DNA of 64,000 bases from Proales similis (Eukaryota; Rotifera; Eurotatoria; Ploima; Proalidae), in contig JAGVRJ010000009.1 in assembly GCA_019059635.1 (NCBI GenBank), positions 1,273,001-1,337,000 on the forward strand. Direction: 5' to 3'. The notes below the pieces were generated by a model, which saw nothing but the letters and a program-made list of their open reading frames with translations, was not told where the DNA came from and ran no database searches. Below are positions 54,334 to 64,000 of this stretch, piece by piece (positions within the stretch are counted from its first letter, which is position 1; every line of letters starts with the position of its first letter). Both the position numbers and the translations under genes were made by a program.

Positions 54334-56296
54334 TCACTCCTCGTAAACTATCTCGGCGTGTTTTCGTATTTCCCAGTGAAATTTAGGCAACGAATTGAGA
54401 CGGTAGATCATTCGTCTGAACACCAGATACCAAACGAGGCCAATGGCGCAGAACACGGCGGCAAGAACGTAGTAAGCGTCGAACTCTGTTTGGCATTGGC
54501 CGTCCATTGACATGCATTCCTGTGTTGAGAGAAACATTTGATTTCATGCTTAAGCGTTGCTGGTTTAGCTTTTGTGCTTACTCTCACTGCGTCCGTGCTC
54601 TTGCAAGTGTTGTTTTCGTGCACGTAATAGTTCACGGCGGTCGACACGGTGCTCTCTCCGCTCAATGCTGGCACACACTTCTTGACTGAGAACGAGTTTA
54701 TCAGAAAGAGTGCAATTGTGCCCGGGAACATTGAGCCTGAACGTGAAGCAAATAGAAAAGAGTAAGAGAGAGAGAGAGAGAAAGGATGAGAAATCGGAGA
54801 CTAACCAAGGTTGGATAGGGTGTTGAGAAAAGTCATGTAGGTGCCTCCGATTGTGGTGTCCGAGACTTGGGCGTAGAATGCAATCTGCGAGACGAACATG
54901 GTCTGCTCGATGATGTTAAGAAAAGCGTACAGGACGAGGTAGATCAAGTAGAACCAGGTGGAGAACTCGTTTTCAGTTGTCTTGAATTTCGGCGTGAAAT
55001 AGACCAGCAAGGGCACGAACAAGGTGCACAACAGGCGAAATGGAAACACGCGCATGTAGAGAATGAGAGGCTTGGCGCCTGAGGTCAGCTTGCTGATGAT
55101 CAATGGCCAAAACCAGCTGATCGGTGCCAGGAACATCATCACAATCGAGAGGCGCTCTTTGCTAAAGCCGGCCTCGTTGAACTTGAGAAAGTTGGCCGAC
55201 TCGGTTGCAAGCCCGATCTAATAGGCATTCTGCTCAGTCTGGTCGTCTCGACCTGGTCTGGTCTAATTCGAATGTTTACCCGAACAGTCAACAGAATCAG
55301 GACCATCTGACGAATGGGCTTCAGCTTGAGCAGCTCCCAGATCATCTTGAACGCATGTAGCAGATGCAAGTATTCGCTTTCGTTCTCGTTTTCGGTCGAC
55401 TCTTGCTTGAAAAAGACCAAATAGACCACACTGAGCATGTACAAGACGCCGAATGAGTACATGTAGGCTGTGAGATTTGGTTCTGGGTTCAGCAAGCGCG
55501 CACATTAGAGACAAGCGCACATACTTTGAAGCGGCAGAATGCCATGCTCCTGCGAAGCGAGACCGAACAATGGTCGGATGTATTGGTTGGAGAAGCGTCG
55601 TGACTCGAGCAGAATGAACATGTTGAAGCCAAGGAAGAAGCCAAACGACTGGCCGACCGCATTGCAAGTCGACTGCCAGCCAACGTTTTCACTTGAATCG
55701 AATAAAAGCTGTGAAAGTGAGCCTTTTGAAGAGTCCTCCTACCGAGACAAGATGCTTATTGCCCAGCCGTCGACGGCCACGTCCTGAACAGCGGCCAGAA
55801 ATGTGAACCCGGTGAAGATGATTGTCAAGACGATCACGTCTAGAGCGAGCAATTGTAAAGAGAGAATAGTGTCAGGTGGTGAAAATCGGTCACCTTTGCT
55901 CTCGACATGATTCAGAATGCTCTGAATCAGATTGGCGAAAGAGAACATGAATATTCCGATGAGAAACTGTGTCGGAATGAGCCAGCTTTTGCGGCGGCCG
56001 ATCCTGCGAATAAACAACGAGTCGACAATGGGCGCCCAAATGAGCTTGATTGAAAATGGCCAAAAGACGATGCTGTAGATTCCCTGGTCGGCGTAGGACA
56101 CCTTTCGCTCGCTCAACAAGAGTGGCATTGAAACGCCCAGGCCGAGCGGAATTCCTTGCAGAATGTAGAGACCTATCAATAGAATAACGTTGTAAAGGTC
56201 TTTGCCGAGTCCGGCCTTCTTCGGCTCTTGTTGGCCGATGAACTCGGACCGCTCCTCTGGCTCGATCTGCTGATTGTTTGAATCTGCGCTCATCAT
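54334..56296 (-). CDS. Acetyl-CoA transporter SLC33A1-like, copy B
   Basis: Same family and layout as copy A. It has YNVILLIGLYILQGIPLGLG, SERKVSYADQGIYSIVFWPF, IKLIWAPIVDSLFIRRIGRR, AVQDVAVDGWAISILSR, SDTTIGGTYMTFLNTLSNLG and a C-terminal QTEFDAYYVLAAVFCAIG. The start is the first ATG pair (56291-56296); an upstream frame needs TTG. At 55838-55891 a 54-nt stretch bounded by GTGACC and CTCTAG is most likely an intron; its length is a multiple of three and it holds no stop, so retention would add 18 residues inside the protein. All joins are open. It is divergent from copy C, with a 411 bp gap. Confidence 0.88.
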
Positions 56297-56707
56297 CGGT
56301 CTCTTTCTAATGCAGCTAGATCCGATAGAAGTGGCAATCTCGAAGACGAGTCGAGACAAACCAGGTCTCTTGCTATCTCTGTTGTTTATCTGGTTGTATT
56401 TACTCTACATAATAGATAACCGTGAGCGTTATGCAACTCAATCAAGTGGACATTCGAACGATCACTTGACTTGACTCCTTCGTTCTTTCTTTGCAACGAC
56501 TCATTCAGGCTTGGCCCACGCACGCCCTGGCTTTAATGTGCTTTGGCAGACAATAAGCTAAATGTTCGATAAGATAAACAACCCGATCTGGCAGGCTAGG
56601 AATTGACTCAGATAGCACGACGAGAATAGCGAGATGAACAAGAAAGAGAGATAGAAGGAGAGAGAGAGATTTAGAGACATCGACTTGGAACAACTGAACA
56701 GAACGCC
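56297..56707. promoter_or_regulatory. Divergent promoter region of transporter copies B and C
   Basis: The only head-to-head pair in the array. No ORF of note. A short GA-rich stretch at 56640-56675 lies before the copy C start. Confidence 0.45.
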
Positions 56708-58832
56708 ATGGAAGAGCTAGACGAAACAATTCACTTGGAAAGGCTCGAGCAAGAGCCGCGAAAAGTGCAAAAGCTGAGAGGCAATCCAGACTTGGGCAAC
56801 ATTCTAATGTTGATGGCATTTTACGCGCTTCAAGGTGACTTACATCCACTAGGGCTGTTGATTCAAACTGCTTTATGTTAGTGGACGGACTAGGGATACC
56901 GTTCGGCTTGCTCATTGGCATTCCGCTGATTTTGGGCGCAAAGAGAACGAGCTACAGCGACCAAGGCATATTCAGCTTCGCGGCCATACCCTACGCAATA
57001 AAGATCCTGTGGGCGCCCATTGTCGACTCGATCTACGTGACCAGGATTGGCCGACGCAAGACCTGGTACGTGGGCACAATGCTGCTGGTCGCGTTCATAT
57101 TCCTGCTGGCTGCGCACCAGTTTGACGAGATTCTTGAGAGCGACCGAGTGAACACTCGACAAGGTTGGCCTTCATGAGCGCTTGTTAAATCGTCCCGAAT
57201 CGCAGCCTACCTCTCGTAGACATCATCTTTCTAACAGTCACCGTTGGTGCTGTCGTGTTTCTGGTGTCAACCAACGACATTGTGCTCGACGCCTGGTCCA
57301 TTGAGCTGCTCCTCAGGTCTCACATCTCGTCGCCTATCTGCTTCTATTTTTTTCTGAATGCAATTGAATAAAGAAAAAACGTTGCGTGGCAGCCGATATG
57401 CAACGGATGCGGATTTGGATTCGGAGCGTTCACAGGCAACGCGGTCTTCCTAACACTTCAATCAAAGTCGTTCTGCAATCGGTACATCCGGCCTTTCTTT
57501 GGCTGGGACCAAGCAGATCGCGGCCTCGTTACGACCGGAAGTAAATTCAACGACCTTGTTTGACGAGTTTTCGATCCGAACGAATATTTGCCAAAGTGTT
57601 CTGCTACTTTGTCGGAGTGTTTTCGCTCGTCTCCGGCCTGGCAGTGCTTCTGCTCAAGTCGGAGAAGAACCGGCGCAAAGAGGCGGAAGAAGAAGCGCTG
57701 AATAGTGAGGCAGGCCGAAAAGGCGAGAGAAAGATCCCTGGGCCAATTGAAACCTACAAACTCATTTGGAGCATTCTGAGTCTGAAGCCCATGAAGTACT
57801 TGATACTCGTCCTTGTCACATATCGAGTAAGGCAACGCAAAAGCCGAGTTGAACTCTCTCATGAATGATGCTTAAGGTGGCGTTCGCGCCCAGCACAGCC
57901 TTCACCATCAGACTTGTGGAAAAAGGAGTGGCACGTGAGATGGTCAGCATATTGGGCATATTGGTCTCGCCTGTGCTGCTCGCGCTTCCATTCTTGTTTC
58001 ACAAAATTGCCAAGAACAAGAAGCTCTTTTCATTGGTCACCGTCATCTACCCGATCAAGTCGGCTCCCTCTCAGAATGGACACTGCCACTTCTAATGCTA
58101 ATGCTACATCCGTTCAAGGCTCTTTTTCCTCAGTCTCACTGCAGTCTTCATTTTCTTTGCGGGCAATTTCAAGCTCGACGACGGCTTCATGTTCGCATTC
58201 TATCTCATCTACTTCCTGAGCAATTTGCTCAGCGGCATACCCAGCTTTTTCTTGTACTTGTGCATGGCCACGTTCACGGCGAAAATAAGCGACAAAACGA
58301 TCGGCGGTAGGTGTGACTCTCTCCATTTGGAGCTCTTCGCCGCTAATCAATTTCAAAAGGAACCTATTTGACTTTTCTCTCGCTCTGGTCGAGCTTGGGT
58401 AGGCTGAACTTGTCACTTGAATCCACTATTGCTCTAATTGAGCCCATGGCAGGCTCAAGCGCCTCCAGGACTCTATTTCTCTTCTTACTCGATCTGTTCG
58501 GCCAAAAGAGCTGTCTATTGACCGAGTCAGTCTCCAATCAAACCTCTCAGGCGAGCATCGCTGACCAAGCCAGAACTTTTTTGTTCGAGTGCAAGAGTAC
58601 CAAGAAAATGCAGGTAAACGTGTGAACGATTGACACGTGTCCAGCTTGATGAACATTCGGTGAATAGGAATGCGCTCTAATTGGTGGTGCCGAATGTGTG
58701 AATGAGTTTGATGCGTTTTACGCACTGACCGCCGTGTTTGTCGTTCTGGGTGTCGTCTGGCTCTTGGTCGCGCATCCGATTGGCAAATATCTGGAGAAGA
58801 AGCCGATTGAGAGCTGGAAAGTGACCGAATAG
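56708..58832 (+). CDS. Acetyl-CoA transporter SLC33A1-like, copy C (inverted, most divergent)
   Basis: The only copy on the plus strand. About ten short exons join in frame: MLMAFYALQ to GIPFGLLIGIPLI (acceptor ending 56893), IPYAIKILWAPIVDSIYVTR, IGRRKTWYVGTMLL, then DIIFLTVTVGAVVFLV with NDIVLDAWSIELLL. Next come KNVAWQPICNGCGFGFGAFT, FCNRYIRPFFGWDQ, FTIRLVEKGVAREMVSILG, ISDKTIGGTYLTFLSLWSSL and a C-terminal ECVNEFDAFYALTAVFVVLG. Key family positions are kept, but the usual QDIAVDGW motif is NDIVLDAW. It has more introns than its neighbours. The intron sites after NTRQ and LLLR match those of A and B, so it comes from the same duplication series. The stop is at 58830-58832, and the 3' end faces copy D, 135 bp away. 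Confidence 0.85.
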
Positions 58833-58967
58833 ACCACAGACTAGATAAGACGCTTGACACGAAATTTCGTTTTTTATTTGTAAGTAAAAATGAACAAAAA
58901 GCTGAATATGGCAGGTAGAGGCCAGCTAAAATGGCTAGAAGCAGGAATAAAGTTGAGCCCCGAATTT

Positions 58968-60848
58968 CTAGTCCTTTCTCAGCTTGATTTTGTCCAGCTG
59001 AATTCTCCAGTCGGAGAGCGGGCGCGATTGCAATTTGCAAAGTGTCTTGCGAATGCATACTAGCCAGAAAACGCTGTAGACGAGCGCGACAGCCGCTTCG
59101 AGGTAGTAGCCCTCGAACAATGTCTCGCATGCACCGCCACTAGCCTCGCAAGCTTTGCGCGACTCGGACGAGCTACAGCTCGAGTCGAAATCGCTGCTCA
59201 TGTTCTGAGCTTCGAGCTGGCAGTTTTTCACGGTCAAATAATTTGCCACAAAGAGAGCCGAAGTCTTGGCGCCGCTTCTCGCTATGACGAGTTCGATGAA
59301 CAGCTTCACATGAACAATGCTGATGCGCACAAATTACCAAGATTGTTGATCGTGTTCAGCAGAGTCAAGTAGGTGGCGCTCAGTGTCTTGTCGGTGATTT
59401 TGGTAAAGAAGTACGACATTGGCATGTAGTTGAAGTAGACGGTGAGCGAGTGCACTCCTTGCAGGATGAAGCAGACAAAGAAGTAGACAAACGGAAAAGA
59501 GCCGTCCTCTGCCTGAAATGCGGGCGTTATGTAGACCCACAGTGCGTAAGAGGCGACCATAATTGCCCTGTGCAAGCTGATTGATTACAGCTCTAGCTTG
59601 AATGGCCGAGCAATTACCGCGCAGCGAAGCTCATTCCGATGCTTTCGAACGGGTCTGATTTGTTGAGGAATCGACTCACCAGCACGGGCATGAGTATTTG
59701 AAATGGCGTGAGCGGCACGGCCAACAGACCGAGCTTCTCACGGGGCACGCCCATTTCGATCAGTTTCAAAAAGCTGATTGACTCGGTCGCAAATGCAATC
59801 TGACAAACAAGGCCTTAGATGCCTTTGACGATTCGGCAGTCCAGCAAAAGAACACTCACTCGAAGGCTCAGTAAGACGAGCGCAAGTTTTTGAATCGAGT
59901 CAAGTCGAAGAATCTTGAATACTGTTTTGTAGGCATCGAGCACCGAGCTCTTCTCGCCGGCTTTGTCCTTTTCATGAACCAGAACCACAAAAACGATTGA
60001 AATTAGATAGAGAACGCCAAACACGCTCATGAACCCTTTTGGTGGAGACGAGTGATCAGTCGGAGACCGGCCAGACTGTTTATGAGACCGGCTAGAGTTG
60101 CTTACGATCGATTGTCACGATGCCATAGTCCTGCTCTGGCAGGCCAACTATTGAACGAATGTATTTGTTGGAGAACTGAGCCGATTCGACGACCAGAAAT
60201 ATCACTTGTCCTGGGCAAGTACAATGATTTATGGTCGAGCGACAAGTTAATTAGATGCATAGTTGATTGAGAATGTACCTACGAACCATCCTGCTGTGCC
60301 TCCAACGCTTTCACAAGTCGAGCTCCAGTCCAAGTTTTCTCTGTCACAAGTCACAAAGCAAGCACAGAAGATGAAGATGCAAGGACCACTTACTCGGCAA
60401 GAAGATTAAGAGACCAACCGTCGACCACAATGTCTTGAATTGAAGCGAGCAAGGCGAATACGAAGAAGATTAGCGTCAATTTGGTCACGTTGCCAGAGTC
60501 GAGAGTATTAAAGCTGCGCTCGTCAATGAGCTCGGCTACGTAAGAAGCAGACGCGATCATGTAGAGGCCGAGAATAAGCTGGATGGGAACGAGCCAGCTC
60601 TTTCGCTTGCCCAACCGGTTAGAATAGACCGAGTCGACGATGGGGGCCCACAAGAGCTTGAGAGAGAAAGGCCAGAATACGAAGCTAAATGCGCCTTGCT
60701 CTGCATACGACGCCTTGTGCGAGCCGAGCACGTAAATGAGCGCGCCAGTCAGGCCGAGCGGAATCGATTGTAAAAAGTATAAAAATATTAAAAAAGCGAT
60801 TTTCAGCTTCTCGCTGCCCTCCGAGGCACGCAGACTTGGACGCCTCAT
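58968..60848 (-). CDS. Acetyl-CoA transporter SLC33A1-like, copy D
   Basis: Starts at 60848 and reads LKIAFLIFLYFLQSIPLGLT, VFWPFSLKLLWAPIVDSVYS, LGKRKSWLVPIQLILGLYMI and SIQDIVVDGWSLNLLAE (intron here as in copies A-C). Later exons have FLKLIEMGVPREKLGLLAVP and KITDKTLSATYLTLLNTINN, where the family Gly-Gly before Thr-Tyr is Ser-Ala. A Cys-rich lumenal loop (CSSSESRKACEASGGACETL) and the tail follow, with stop at 58968-58970. No frame break was found. The loop Cys number is higher than in human SLC33A1. TTTATT at 58873-58878 may be its poly(A) signal. Confidence 0.87.
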
Positions 60849-61071
60849 TCTTAAACATAAACCGACAGCGTTTGGAATTCGCTTTCAAAGTGCTGATAAA
60901 TCTCGTTCTAGTTCATGAGATTTAACCCATGGCCGTGGTGGATCTCGCTTTAAAGTCGAAAAAATTTCGCAACATTTTTTTTTTGGTCAAATAAATAATT
61001 TAAACGGAAAGACGAGCAGCTAAAATTGAATTCTAACGAATTGACCAGAAGGAGACTGGCCAAATGAGGAT
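60849..61071. other. Spacer between transporter copies D and E
   Basis: 223 bp that must contain the promoter of copy D and the 3' UTR of copy E. No other feature seen. Confidence 0.5.
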
Positions 61072-62950
61072 CTAGTCTTTGATGCGTTTGCGCTCTATTT
61101 TCCACAATTTCTTGGGCAGAGCTTGTAACTCAAACAGCATGCGTCTAAAAACAAACATCCAGATCAAGCCGGCTAGAGTGCTGATGGCAGCGACAAAATA
61201 GAAAGCGTCCACTTGGGTTACGCAATGACCGCCGAGAGCGTCGCACTCTGATGCCTTCTCCGGAGTGGCGCAGTTATTGTGCGCAACCGCTTCCAACATG
61301 GTCGAGTTGAGCGAAGCGCTCAAGTTCGGCTGGCATGACTTGATCGTAAAAAAGCCGGTGAGATAAAGCGCCATTGTGCTCGTCCAGTTTCCGCCTAGGC
61401 GACGATTTTCGTTTGAATAGAGTCAACGCGTCATGAGCCAATTGAGAGTGTGCCTTACCCAAGTTGGTAATGGTGTTGAGCAAAGTCATATAAGTGCCGC
61501 CGATTTTCTTATCGCTAATGCCGGCGTAGAACGCCATTTGAGAGACAAACATCGAACTGGTGAACACTGTTTGAACCGAGTTGAGCAGCAGGCATATGGC
61601 GTAGTAGTAAACTGGATATTGGCCGCTGGCGTCTTTGAAGCTCGGCGTGAGATAGACCCAGAAGAATATGACTACGCTGATGGCCAGACGAAACGGAATC
61701 GACTTTATGTAAAAGTCGTATGGACGCGGGCCGTTCGTGTAGCGGCTGATCACCAGCGGCAGAATGATCTGAAGCGGAGTCAAGGGCACTGCAAGCAGGC
61801 CGAGCTTTTCCTTGGGCACGCCGGCCTCAATAAGCTTGAGATAGCTCATCGACTCGGCCGCAAATCCGATCTTTGCATCATCACTGGGGTAAACTGAAGC
61901 AATTTGTTTCAATTCAAGTTTACCTTGACGGTCATGAGCACCAAAATGAGCTTCTTGACCGGCACCAGCCAGAGAATTTTCCACATGAGGCTGTAGGTCT
62001 GTCTGACGGTGAGCTCGCCTTCAAGTGTGTGCGGCTCTTCGTGCTCGTTCGTCTCGTGCTTGAACACGAGCACCAGAGTGGTGGACACGATGAAAATTAT
62101 GCCGAAAAAGTACATGAACTCTAAATTCGTTTGTGTTTGAATCGGGTCCAACACTCAGGAGATTAGGGCGCTTACTGTCGATCGGAACTATGCCGAACTC
62201 TTGCTTGTCCAGACCGAGCAGCGGTCGAATGTAGCTGTTGGAAAAGTCGGCCGACTCCAGAGCCAGGAAGATAATGTTGCCTACGAACCAGCCGGCAGTC
62301 TGACCCACAGTATTGCATGTAGAGCCCCACGAGACGTTCTCTTTTGAGAGCATGGTGAGCGCCCAGCCGTCGACCGCGATGTCTTGTGTGGCGGCCAAGA
62401 ACGTAAACATGAAAAATATGACGGTGAGTGAGCTGACCGAGCTGTGCGAACTGTGCACGCTCTCCTCCAGCAAATGTTTTGTATAAGCTGAGAACGAGAG
62501 CAGAAAGATGCCTAGCAGATATTGAATGGGGATGAGCCAACTCTTGCGACGGCCGACACTCTTCAGAAATACGGAGTCGACAATAGGCGCCCAGAGCAGT
62601 TTGAGCGCGAACGGCCATAGAGCAAAGCTGAACGTTCCCTGGTCAGCGTAAGAGACGTGACGAGAGCTGAGTATGAATGGCATGCTGCCTGCCAGACCGA
62701 GTGGAACTCCTTGAAGAAAATAGAGGAACATGAGGAGAAGAATGCTGCTCAGGTCTCGGCGTAGGTTTTGCGGCTTATGCTCCTGATCGTGTCCGTGATC
62801 TTCCGGTTCACTCTCACTGCTTTGATCCAATGCTGCTTCTTCGTTCGTTGGCAAGAAGCCGACCGTTTCCATCTGAATCGAATCTGGCTCATTTGCCAAC
62901 TTTTGATAATCTCCGCCTGATTTCATTCTCCGCTTTGTCGAATCAGACAT
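61072..62950 (-). CDS. SLC33A1: Acetyl-CoA transporter SLC33A1, copy E (closest to the canonical gene)
   Basis: This copy is nearest to human SLC33A1: LSSILLLMFLYFLQGVPLGL, WPFALKLLWAPIVDSVFLKS, VGRRKSWLIPIQYLLGIFLL, TQDIAVDGWALTMLSKENVS, STCNTVGQTAGWFVGN, LALESADFSNSYIRP, VPKEKLGLLAVPLTPLQIIL and YMTLLNTITNLG with GGNWTSTMAL. It has a long polar N-terminal tail with acidic Ser/Glu, as in vertebrates. It lacks the introns that copies A-D carry after the second loop (the DGWALTMLSKENVS region is a single exon here). The last exon, from about 61397, has the lumenal Cys (CDALGGHCVTQVDAFYFVAA). Stop at 61072-61074. It is likely the parent of the array; the others are divergent paralogues. Confidence 0.92.
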
Positions 62951-63764
62951 TTTATCTTCAACTATATTCTCGGCGTTCTAATCGATACTCTTGCCTGACT
63001 AGCGTTTAATCTTGTCCTCTTTTGATTTTTCAAATCAACTTTCGTCACACTTATTCTATCAAACGAATTTTAATCAAACCAAACAAGTGGCCTTGACTTT
63101 CCTATCACAATCTGGTTTTCTTTTTCTATTCACCGATGATTCAGTGGTTCATCTTTTCACTTTTAAATTGAACAGCAGCCAGTCAGATTTTTGTTTTGTT
63201 TAGATTTTTTGATAGAGAGACTTGAATTTTACGTCAAGTCTGACTTTAAGTTTAACAGAGAGAGAGAGAGAGAGAAGCAGCACAGGTTGAATACACATCC
63301 GAATCAGAGAGCGTAGAGTGCACGATTTATTTCACAAGCCCAAGTCAGTCCACTTTGGTTCGGCAAAGCGGAGACAACAAGCATGCTCAAATATCTGTTC
63401 GGTGTTCGTCATCACTTTCAGATGTGTATGATGCGTCTGAGCGCTGAAGCAGTCGAATTTATAGTGAGCTGTCGACCACTTGCTCGGTCTCTCCGCCTCT
63501 GTGTCTGTCGCGGTTGGTCTTTGCATGTGAATGGATGTGTCTGAATCGTGTCTGGCGAGAAGCGAAAAGAAATTGATTGAAGCGGGACGCGCACGATTCA
63601 AAAATAAGCTTCCGATTGATAATTTATTTTGGTTACTTGGAATGATCATTGCGAAGATGGCAGTAGAGATGAAGTGGTTGTGGCGGTGCTGAAATTAAAA
63701 GAGTGAAAATGGTCGGAGCAGAACGATTGCATTCGATAAAATGTGTGGCCGTTCATTTCAGTTC
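62951..63764. other. Intergenic between copy E and TMEM258
   Basis: 814 bp with the copy E promoter and TMEM258 3' UTR. A GA run lies at 63259-63275. TTTATT at 63623-63628 is a minus-strand AATAAA for TMEM258. An ORF at 63332-63649 has no known match and lies in that 3' UTR. Confidence 0.55.
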
Positions 63765-64000
63765 TCAGACGTAGATTCCGACCCACAGGAGCAGGAATAG
63801 AATGCCAAAGCCCATGAACAAGGACGAAACAAGAGCCATGAGGAGCTCTTTGACGAGATCGCGCGTCTTCTTGGTGGCAGTCACTTCGTATCTAAATTGA
63901 CACGTTTAAAATGCGTCTGAATCAAGTATGGGATGGTTGCAGTTCACTTACACGATGAACCAGGAGACAAAGAAAAGACCGATGGAGAGCAGCAAAACAG
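63765..64000 (-). CDS. TMEM258: TMEM258, oligosaccharyltransferase-associated subunit (5' part outside)
   Basis: Two exons (63952-64000 and 63765-63891) join to give [16 protein letters not shown] followed by [20 protein letters not shown] and [20 protein letters not shown] plus Val, then stop (63765-63767). Human TMEM258 ends [57 protein letters not shown], so the match is nearly complete. TMEM258 is a two-helix ER protein of the STT3A oligosaccharyltransferase complex. The first 20 or so residues lie beyond the right edge. Confidence 0.95.

Noticed and set aside
56708-58832. Copy C as a pseudogene
   Set aside because: Unspliced it looks full of stops, but every exon joins in frame with good GT...AG sites and family motifs throughout.
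1-64000. CRISPR arrays, transposons, tRNA or rRNA genes
   Set aside because: I looked for repeated spacers, terminal repeats with transposase or reverse-transcriptase frames, and tRNA box patterns, and saw none that held up.

Overview
The window is nuclear DNA from an animal with a compact genome. Coding regions are split by short GT...AG introns, mostly 50-100 bp, and start at ATG codons that agree with animal orthologues. No bacterial operon layout, mobile element, rRNA, tRNA or CRISPR array was seen. The gene set includes a MALT1-type paracaspase, NEK11, FoxC, GLG1, BLCAP and glutathione reductase. This fits a non-insect invertebrate bilaterian; Drosophila lacks MALT1, NEK11 and glutathione reductase. 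The phylum cannot be fixed from the sequence. All homology calls were made by eye against remembered family sequences, with no search behind them.

Layout. 1-4356: no supportable gene, several simple repeats. 4357-25776: a dense block of transportin-3 (-), MALT1 paracaspase (-), BLCAP (+) and PTRHD1 (+) only 11 nt apart, an NFATC2IP-like SUMO-domain protein (-), Golgi protein GLG1 (+), YIPF3 (-), dynein assembly factor DNAAF6 (+), mitochondrial carrier homologue MTCH2 (-) and TAF3 (-). 26499-26858: ENY2 (+), divergent from TAF3. 28469-30076: the FoxC transcription factor (-), flanked by gene-poor DNA of about 1.6 kb and 5.9 kb. 35936-51714: PEX6 (-), a secreted EGF-domain protein (+), NEK11 (-), glutathione reductase (+), a kinesin-6/KIF20-like motor (+), a divergent actin (-) and an orphan 7TM receptor (-). 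52049-62950: five complete SLC33A1-type acetyl-CoA transporter genes side by side, the third one inverted. 63765-64000: the 3' part of TMEM258 (-).

How it fits together. Most neighbours look like unrelated housekeeping genes sharing short divergent promoter gaps (for example 142 bp between NFATC2IP and GLG1, 158 bp between PEX6 and the EGF gene) or closely packed 3' ends. The parts that depart from this are the BLCAP-PTRHD1 pair, which looks dicistronic; the five-gene acetyl-CoA transporter array; the MALT1 protease domain, whose arginine-specificity pocket looks altered; and the FoxC regulatory territory. Several genes serve the secretory pathway (GLG1, YIPF3, SLC33A1 copies, TMEM258) and two are ciliary or cell-cycle genes (DNAAF6, NEK11).
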